In this document: positions 7,696-11,250 of the stretch, piece after piece | Position numbering within the stretch: the stretch's first letter is position 1 | Layout of the letters: every line of letters starts with the position of its first letter | Assembly (NCBI GenBank): GCA_002011395.1 | Contig: MTNG01000152.1 | Coordinates: forward strand, 1 to 11,250 | Length of the DNA stretch: 11,250 nt | Direction: 5' to 3' | Origin: Candidatus Aciduliprofundum sp. JdFR-45 | GTDB taxonomy: Archaea > Thermoplasmatota > Thermoplasmata > Thermoplasmatales > JdFR-45 | Notes under the pieces: generated by a model | Told to the model about the DNA's origin: nothing | The model's input: the letters and a program-made list of their open reading frames with translations, nothing else | The model's database searches: none | Translations under genes and position numbers: made by a program

Positions 7696-8313
7696 TCACC
7701 ACTCTCCCCCCATCACCTCCCCCCTGATTTCACCCCAATCAATTTTCTCCCACTCCCTGCCGTTCCACCTCTCATAGCACTTTTTCTTCGGGAAGAATCT
7801 CCTGAGTTCTATGTGCGGATTGCGCTCCCTGAGAGCATTCCAGATCTCCATGCCTTTCCTCTCCAGCCCCTCGGGGGTTATCCATTTCCTGCACACCGCG
7901 GTTGAGCCAAAATCCACCACTCTGTATCCATCACAGAGCTTTCGGAGATGAAATCTCAACTCTATATCGAATCTGTTACCGTACACCAGATAGATCTTTG
8001 ATATGTCTTCTATCTCAATCTTCAACTTGACCCTGCCGTGTTTGTACACCAGTTTATCCCCTTCCAGCCAGAGTTCCTCGTCCCTGTGTGCCTCCCATAT
8101 CCGCCAGAGAGGAATGGCCACTATTCCGGGGACGACGATGAAACCGAATACATATACACCTATCATTGGTCCGCTCGTCCAGAACGATGGGTCCGGGTTC
8201 CATATATAAATCGGTATCCATACCAGTAGAAAAATACCGGCCAGGATCAGCGGCAACCTGATAACATCCATCCACGTGTGCTTCAGATAGAGCAGTCTTT
8301 TTCTATCTTTCAT
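7696..8313 (-). CDS. Two-helix membrane protein with PH-like domain (paralogue A)
   Basis: The 205-residue protein has two membrane helices (about 18-37 and 50-70), then a cytosolic beta-rich region that reads like a bacterial PH-type or YcxB-like domain: LVYKHGRVKLKIEIEDISKI at about 88-107, then a helix ending in RNPHIEL (164-170) and a Trp/Lys/Arg-rich tail. It resembles the proteins at 8461-9027 and 9426-9968 in layout and in the EDIxK/D motif, and shares the NPH motif with the first of these. Its start is set by a perfect GGAGGTGGTGAT site 4 nt upstream. Composition is intermediate, richer in GC than its two relatives. It is the last gene of the minus-strand run. The function is unknown; PH-like domains of this kind usually bind membranes or partner proteins. 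Confidence 0.8.
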   Translation of the reverse strand: MKDRKRLLYLKHTWMDVIRLPLILAGIFLLVWIPIYIWNPDPSFWTSGPMIGVYVFGFIVVPGIVAIPLWRIWEAHRDEELWLEGDKLVYKHGRVKLKIEIEDISKIYLVYGNRFDIELRFHLRKLCDGYRVVDFGSTAVCRKWITPEGLERKGMEIWNALRERNPHIELRRFFPKKKCYERWNGREWEKIDWGEIRGEVMGGEW

Positions 8314-8455
8314 TTACATCACCACCTCCATAGTCGCTCTGACAACATGGAAACTGTGGCAATTGAACTCCCCACATCATGGGACGAAATTCTCTCACTA
8401 ACTGTACCCGGTCCCGATTTTTCAGGGTTGCAGGGTCACATCTCTCTATCATCAT
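8303..8455 (-). CDS. Possible small protein, 50 residues
   Basis: An ATG at 8455 follows AGGTGAT by 4 nt, and that ribosome site overlaps the stop codon of paralogue B, the same arrangement as at another junction in this run. The frame (MMIERCDPAT at its start, three cysteines, CCQSDYGGG near the end) runs 50 codons and overlaps the start of paralogue A by 11 nt. The position and ribosome site argue for translation. Against it, the sequence is unrecognised, and its last codons coincide with the next gene's ribosome site, so it could be a leader that couples translation or the remnant of a decayed gene. Confidence 0.4.
   Translation of the reverse strand: MMIERCDPATLKNRDRVQLVREFRPMMWGVQLPQFPCCQSDYGGGDVNER
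8318..8329 (-). promoter_or_regulatory. Extended Shine-Dalgarno site of paralogue A
   Basis: GGAGGTGGTGAT on the minus strand, 4 nt before the ATG at 8313, combines both halves of the anti-Shine-Dalgarno complement. It lies inside the 50-codon frame upstream, so that frame and paralogue A could be translationally coupled. Confidence 0.75.
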
Positions 8456-8460
8456 AAATA

Positions 8461-9027
8461 TCACCTGTATTTTTTACACTTGTCTATTTCCTCTATTTTC
8501 ACGTGTGGATTTAGTTCTTTTATCCTATTTTTCACAAGTTCTTTAAACGGCATGAAAACCTCATTCAAAAATTCCGAGTAATGGTCTTTCTCCACCTCGC
8601 TTCCTATGCGGAACTGGATCATCCACCCCCGAGACATGTTCTTTTCATGCTCGTAATTTACATCTATTTTTACCTTTCTGTCTGTGAGTATAACTTTTAC
8701 ATCTCTTATATCATCCAGATACAGAGTTTGACTTACTGCTGATTTAACCCAGTAAACGTAATTTTCGGTCATTATAACTTTGATCGGCTCCTTAATTTTG
8801 TCATATTTGATTAATAGATAACGCATTACAAAATAAATAAGTATCAATACAAAATTTGTCATGGAAAACCAGATAACATCATTTGATGAAAAGTGTCCTT
8901 TCCTAACGTAGAACTGAGAGTAATAGAAAAATGCCGTGAGACCCATACAAAAGAGCACTATATACAAAATTCCACGCAGGAAACGCTTCCACGGGTATGG
9001 CACTTCAAATTTATAGAGTATTTCCAT
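8461..9027 (-). CDS. Two-helix membrane protein with PH-like domain (paralogue B)
   Basis: Counting from the ATG at 9027 the protein has 188 residues. I prefer this start over the ATG at 9039 because GGAGAGTGA precedes it at good spacing. Membrane helices span about 18-37 and 52-72, followed by a PH-like stretch (TENYVYW at 87-93, YLDDIRDVKV at 103-112), a helix, and LNPHVKI at 172-178 near the C-terminus. The pattern matches paralogue A (EDIS, NPHIEL) and, more loosely, the gene at 9426-9968. The gene is conspicuously AT-rich compared with the GC-rich fragment just upstream of it. It is separated by 69 nt from that fragment and by 5 nt from the small frame that follows. The function is unknown; a membrane sensor, anchor or immunity-type role are all conceivable. 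Confidence 0.8.
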   Translation of the reverse strand: MEILYKFEVPYPWKRFLRGILYIVLFCMGLTAFFYYSQFYVRKGHFSSNDVIWFSMTNFVLILIYFVMRYLLIKYDKIKEPIKVIMTENYVYWVKSAVSQTLYLDDIRDVKVILTDRKVKIDVNYEHEKNMSRGWMIQFRIGSEVEKDHYSEFLNEVFMPFKELVKNRIKELNPHVKIEEIDKCKKYR

Positions 9028-9096
9028 GTCACTCTCCATTACAAACGCCCCCCGATGATTGAGATTCTGATAGAGCGTAGAGTGTCATACTCGTGA

Positions 9097-9429
9097 TTAA
9101 CGACCGCATAGTGACCATCTCGTTGCGTTGGGCTTGCCCTTCTCCACGCCCGTGGCCTGCTCGTAGAGATCAAGCCGGACCCTCTCGTCGTCCAGGTCCT
9201 TCCCGTGGTCCACGTACCAGATGTAATCCGGATAGAGGTAATCCGCGTTAGCGGCCGTGAGGTTCTCCATGAAGGACGCGTGGAGGTCTGAGCGGGACCA
9301 CGTCCAGTTCGCCTGCGCGAACCATGTTTCAATTGCGTCGGGTATTATATCTATCCTCCTCATATTGGGATATGTGCTCATTATGAATTGATATGTACAT
9401 TCTGGAATTTTCATCATTATATCACTCAC
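9097..9429 (-). pseudogene. Truncated copy of the surface-protein gene at the right edge
   Basis: This 110-codon frame contains a GC-rich core (9115-9330) clearly homologous to the start of the visible part of the gene at 10597-11250: ETWFAQANW against EGWFVQADW, SRSDL against SRSEL, ENLTAANA against ENLTSANA, IWYVDHGKDLDDE against SWYVEYGADLADE, and NATRW against NATKW. It carries an extra stretch of about 18 residues after DDE and then stops four residues past the shared region, so the whole downstream beta-rich and C-terminal part is missing. The N-terminal 30 residues are AT-rich and lack a signal peptide. The GTG at 9429 overlaps the previous stop; an ATG at 9414 has the better ribosome site (GTGAT). 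It is either a pseudogene remnant or a short orphan module still being translated. Confidence 0.65.
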
Positions 9430-9968
9430 ATTTTAGATCTTTTTGACATTTTCCATTTTTCCCAATCTTCTTTTAGTTTGAGTCCTATCTCCAGCCCTAA
9501 TGCAACACCGATTTTACTTTTATTTGGTATCATTGGGATATGTGTTATTATCATTAGACCGGTTTCAGTCGGCTCTACTCCCGGATCCCTGATGGGAAAA
9601 CCATTTTTTGATAAAACAATATCGTCTATGTCCTCAAACGAATAAACAAGAACCCTATCCATATATTTATTCCACAGATACACTTTTCCATCTTCCCATT
9701 TTATTTTATGCGCTTGATGATAATCTCTAACATAACACACCCATGCTCCCCAGTACCCAAGGAACAACACCCATACCATCATTATCAGGCCAAAAATTTT
9801 GGCAGCTAAACTGGCCTTTGGACTCCGTATGGCCATATATGCAAGCATACTCAGTACTATGGTTACAGATATACAAAGAGTCAAAAAGAGATAAAATGCC
9901 GTCTTTGGATTTTTGCCGAGATTATATCTGTATATTTTCGCAGGGAGGTCGTTCTCAATCCATTTCAT
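9426..9968 (-). CDS. Two-helix membrane protein with PH-like domain (paralogue C)
   Basis: The frame is open from a TTG at 10076, but the real start is almost certainly the ATG at 9968, which has GAGGTGA 5 nt upstream; this gives 180 residues. Membrane helices lie at about 25-47 and 54-78. They are followed by a beta-rich cytosolic part with KVYLWNKYMDRVLVYSFEDI at about 95-114, matching the strand-turn pattern and E/D-D-I motif of paralogues A and B. The C-terminal NPH motif of A and B is not present. AT-rich composition. The stop overlaps the first possible start of the following truncated gene, and the start is 5 nt from the end of the preceding membrane gene if its frameshift is read through. 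The function is unknown. Confidence 0.78.
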   Translation of the reverse strand: MKWIENDLPAKIYRYNLGKNPKTAFYLFLTLCISVTIVLSMLAYMAIRSPKASLAAKIFGLIMMVWVLFLGYWGAWVCYVRDYHQAHKIKWEDGKVYLWNKYMDRVLVYSFEDIDDIVLSKNGFPIRDPGVEPTETGLMIITHIPMIPNKSKIGVALGLEIGLKLKEDWEKWKMSKRSKM

Positions 9969-9973
9969 CTTCG

Positions 9974-9980
9974 TCACCTC
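9974..9980 (-). promoter_or_regulatory. Shine-Dalgarno site that fixes the start of paralogue C
   Basis: GAGGTGA on the minus strand is 5 nt before the ATG at 9968. The TGA within it is also the stop of the hydrophobic frame that continues the upstream membrane gene, a typical coupled junction. Confidence 0.75.
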
Positions 9981-10081
9981 ACGTAAATACCGAATACCGT
10001 AATAAGATATATTACAGTTGAGAATAGTGTAAGCAACCATGCTGCCGCCAGCAGTCCTTTCAGTAAAGTATTCCAAATTTT
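9974..10081 (-). other. Out-of-frame continuation of the membrane gene
   Basis: After the A-run at 10078-10081 the neighbouring frame reads a convincing membrane helix (KGLLAAAWLLTLFSTVIYLI) and ends with GIYVR and a TGA at 9976-9974. One extra base in the A-run would join it to the 177-residue frame, making a protein of about 206 residues that stops 5 nt before the next gene's ATG. It could reflect a mutation, a read error or recoding. Confidence 0.55.
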
Positions 10082-10593
10082 ACTATCCCCACAATTGATA
10101 GGAGGGAGGGGATGCTGAAAATAAGGCCGATAGCCCCAAATATAAGTTGAATTTGTTCTTGCACAAATATAATTCCAAGAGCATAATATGGTAGTGCCCA
10201 TACTGATAGACCAACTGCAAGTGCAGCAAGTGTACTTCCGCTAGGATCTGCTAATCCTGCGCTATATAATGTGATGATTATTCCACATAGTGCAAGTATA
10301 TTGCCTATATATGAAAGTATTAGTTCATTTGAATAATAACCCATGCCTAGCTTAGATGATTTATAATCCCCTGATGTAGCTTCTTCTATGAATTTCTCAA
10401 TTATACTATAAATTGTGTCTATATTTAATGTTCCCGGTAAATCAAAGGGTAATTCATAGCCACTTTCATAAACTTTTTGTATAAGTATACCTATTATAAA
10501 ACTAATTATTAAAGGTACTATTATATTCATTATTATACTACCTGCACCCATCGTAAGCGCATTTAGGTGCAAATATTGAATTGAGCATCTCAT
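10060..10593 (-). CDS. Unrecognised polytopic membrane protein, probably frameshifted near its end
   Basis: The uninterrupted frame encodes 177 residues with hydrophobic segments at about 18-39, 89-111, 117-142 and 148-170 and a short loop with DYKSSKLGMGYY between the first and second. The ATG at 10593 is 3 nt after the stop of the surface-protein gene but has no ribosome site. The ATG at 10551 (residue 15) begins the natural-looking membrane sequence MGAGSIIMN and may be the true start. The gene is the most AT-rich stretch of the window. The frame ends at 10060, in the middle of what looks like a longer hydrophobic protein, because the minus-one frame carries on with a further membrane helix to 9974. 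I do not recognise the family. The position directly behind the surface-protein gene suggests a linked role. Confidence 0.7.
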   Translation of the reverse strand: MRCSIQYLHLNALTMGAGSIIMNIIVPLIISFIIGILIQKVYESGYELPFDLPGTLNIDTIYSIIEKFIEEATSGDYKSSKLGMGYYSNELILSYIGNILALCGIIITLYSAGLADPSGSTLAALAVGLSVWALPYYALGIIFVQEQIQLIFGAIGLIFSIPSLLSIVGIVKFGILY

Positions 10594-10596
10594 TAA

Positions 10597-11250
10597 CTAT
10601 TGTAAAAATACGTTCACCGCGTCCGCCACGGCCTTCCACGCGGCCTCCAGCGCGCCCACGAACGCTTCCCACATTTTCTTGATGGCGTCTATGAGACCGC
10701 CGAACACACCGTTCACATTCTCCACGCCGTAGAGGACGTTTCCCCGCGCGTCCACCGCGGTGATGTTAACGTCGTAGTCCATCAGATAGTCGTTCCAGTA
10801 ATCCATCGTCAATCTCGCCGTGCCGGTGGCAACCTTCACACCGCTGAACGTGTCGCTCTCAAAGTTCGACCACAGCCCCATCTTTATGAGCCGCACCACG
10901 TCTATCCCGGACGGGTCCCGGAACTCGTACGTGATGTCCACGTAGCAGTCAACGACCGTGTAAATCAGCGTGAGCCCAACCCAAACCCAGTCCCAAACCG
11001 CGACGTTGTGCACCTCAAAGTGCGCGAGAACGGGCGGACCGGTGTCGGGGACGAACGGGTTGAACGTGGTCTGGGCCCACTTCGTGGCGTTCTTTCCTTC
11101 GTCCGCAAGGTCCGCGCCGTATTCCACGTACCATGAGCAGCCGGTGTAGAGATTTTCGGCGTTTGCAGATGTTAGATTCTCCTGCAGGGATGAAAGCAGC
11201 TCTGAGCGTGATAGCGGCCAGTCCGCCTGAACAAACCATCCTTCCACCAC
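10597..11250 (-). CDS. C-terminal part of a large surface protein, N-terminus beyond right edge
   Basis: The frame enters from the right edge and runs 217 codons to a TAG; the GTG at the edge is simply the first codon visible, not a chosen start. The visible part has a segment with WYVEYGADLADE and two sequons (NLT, NAT), a beta-rich stretch with many aromatic residues (about 10990-11040, WDWVWVG), a third sequon (NIT near 10760), and a C-terminal amphipathic helix of about 33 residues (10600-10698) with spaced Trp. Sequons and beta-rich content fit an exported, glycosylated protein. It is GC-rich like the core genome. A shortened relative of its first 58 visible residues occurs at 9115-9330. 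The family is not recognised. It is followed 3 nt later by a small membrane protein gene. Confidence 0.75.
   Translation of the reverse strand: MVEGWFVQADWPLSRSELLSSLQENLTSANAENLYTGCSWYVEYGADLADEGKNATKWAQTTFNPFVPDTGPPVLAHFEVHNVAVWDWVWVGLTLIYTVVDCYVDITYEFRDPSGIDVVRLIKMGLWSNFESDTFSGVKVATGTARLTMDYWNDYLMDYDVNITAVDARGNVLYGVENVNGVFGGLIDAIKKMWEAFVGALEAAWKAVADAVNVFLQ

Noticed and set aside
9039..9332. A 97-codon Arg/Thr/Ser-rich frame overlapping the truncated surface copy
   Set aside because: It is a frame shadow of the GC-rich fragment whose other frame is homologous to the surface protein.
9969..10076. TTG start at 10076 extending paralogue C by 36 residues
   Set aside because: The extension overlaps the end of the upstream membrane gene, has no ribosome site and is not like the relatives; GAGGTGA before the ATG at 9968 decides the start.
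10074..10084. Classic minus-one slippery heptamer at the frameshift
   Set aside because: The bases around the A-run (GTA AAA TTT in frame) do not fit the X XXY YYZ pattern, so programmed slippage is not favoured over an indel.
10082..10201. The upstream half of the alternative frame beginning at 10201
   Set aside because: It lies inside the well-formed membrane frame and is not itself hydrophobic or recognisable; only its last 35 codons look like real protein.
1..11250. tRNA or rRNA genes, CRISPR arrays, insertion sequences or integrase sites
   Set aside because: Read on both strands; no direct-repeat array, transposase motif, long terminal inverted repeat or cloverleaf was found.

Overview
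The window looks like a chromosomal segment of a euryarchaeon, most plausibly in or near the Thermoplasmata. The reasons are a hypusine-type aIF5A gene, archaeal TATA boxes (TTTATATA-like) about 25 nt upstream of inferred transcript starts, GGTGAT/GGAGGT Shine-Dalgarno sites, and heavy use of ATA (Ile) and AGG (Arg) codons in otherwise GC-rich genes. The lineage is an inference; no rRNA or tRNA gene is present to test it.

Left part (1-4412, minus strand): one huge open frame of at least 1470 codons runs off the left edge. It encodes a charged, all-helical protein built from about 23 tandem, diverged units of about 62 residues. I do not recognise the family. No ATPase, membrane or enzymatic motif is visible, so it is not an SMC/Rad50 protein.

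Centre-left (4475-5733, minus): a translationally coupled pair, aIF5A followed by agmatinase (speB). Agmatinase feeds polyamine synthesis, and polyamine is the donor for hypusine on aIF5A, so the pair is functionally coherent. A divergent promoter region (5734-5850) separates it from a plus-strand operon.

Centre (5851-7622, plus): a roughly seven-helix membrane protein, probably made from a leaderless transcript, overlaps the start of a membrane-anchored extracellular transglutaminase-like protein with an intact Cys-His-Asp triad. The two probably work together at the cell surface.

Right part (7696-11250, minus): a tightly packed, codirectional run of seven open frames. It begins with the C-terminal part of a large glycosylated-looking surface protein entering from the right edge. 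This is followed by a polytopic membrane protein with an apparent frameshift, a two-helix plus PH-like membrane protein, a truncated copy of the surface protein, a second two-helix/PH-like protein, a 50-codon frame, and a third two-helix/PH-like protein. Base composition alternates sharply: the surface-protein pieces are GC-rich like the rest of the window, and most of the small membrane genes are AT-rich. The layout resembles an array of orphan cassettes (surface-protein fragment plus small membrane protein). It is the accessory, fast-evolving part of the window and the best place to look for something undescribed, together with the giant 62-residue-repeat protein.
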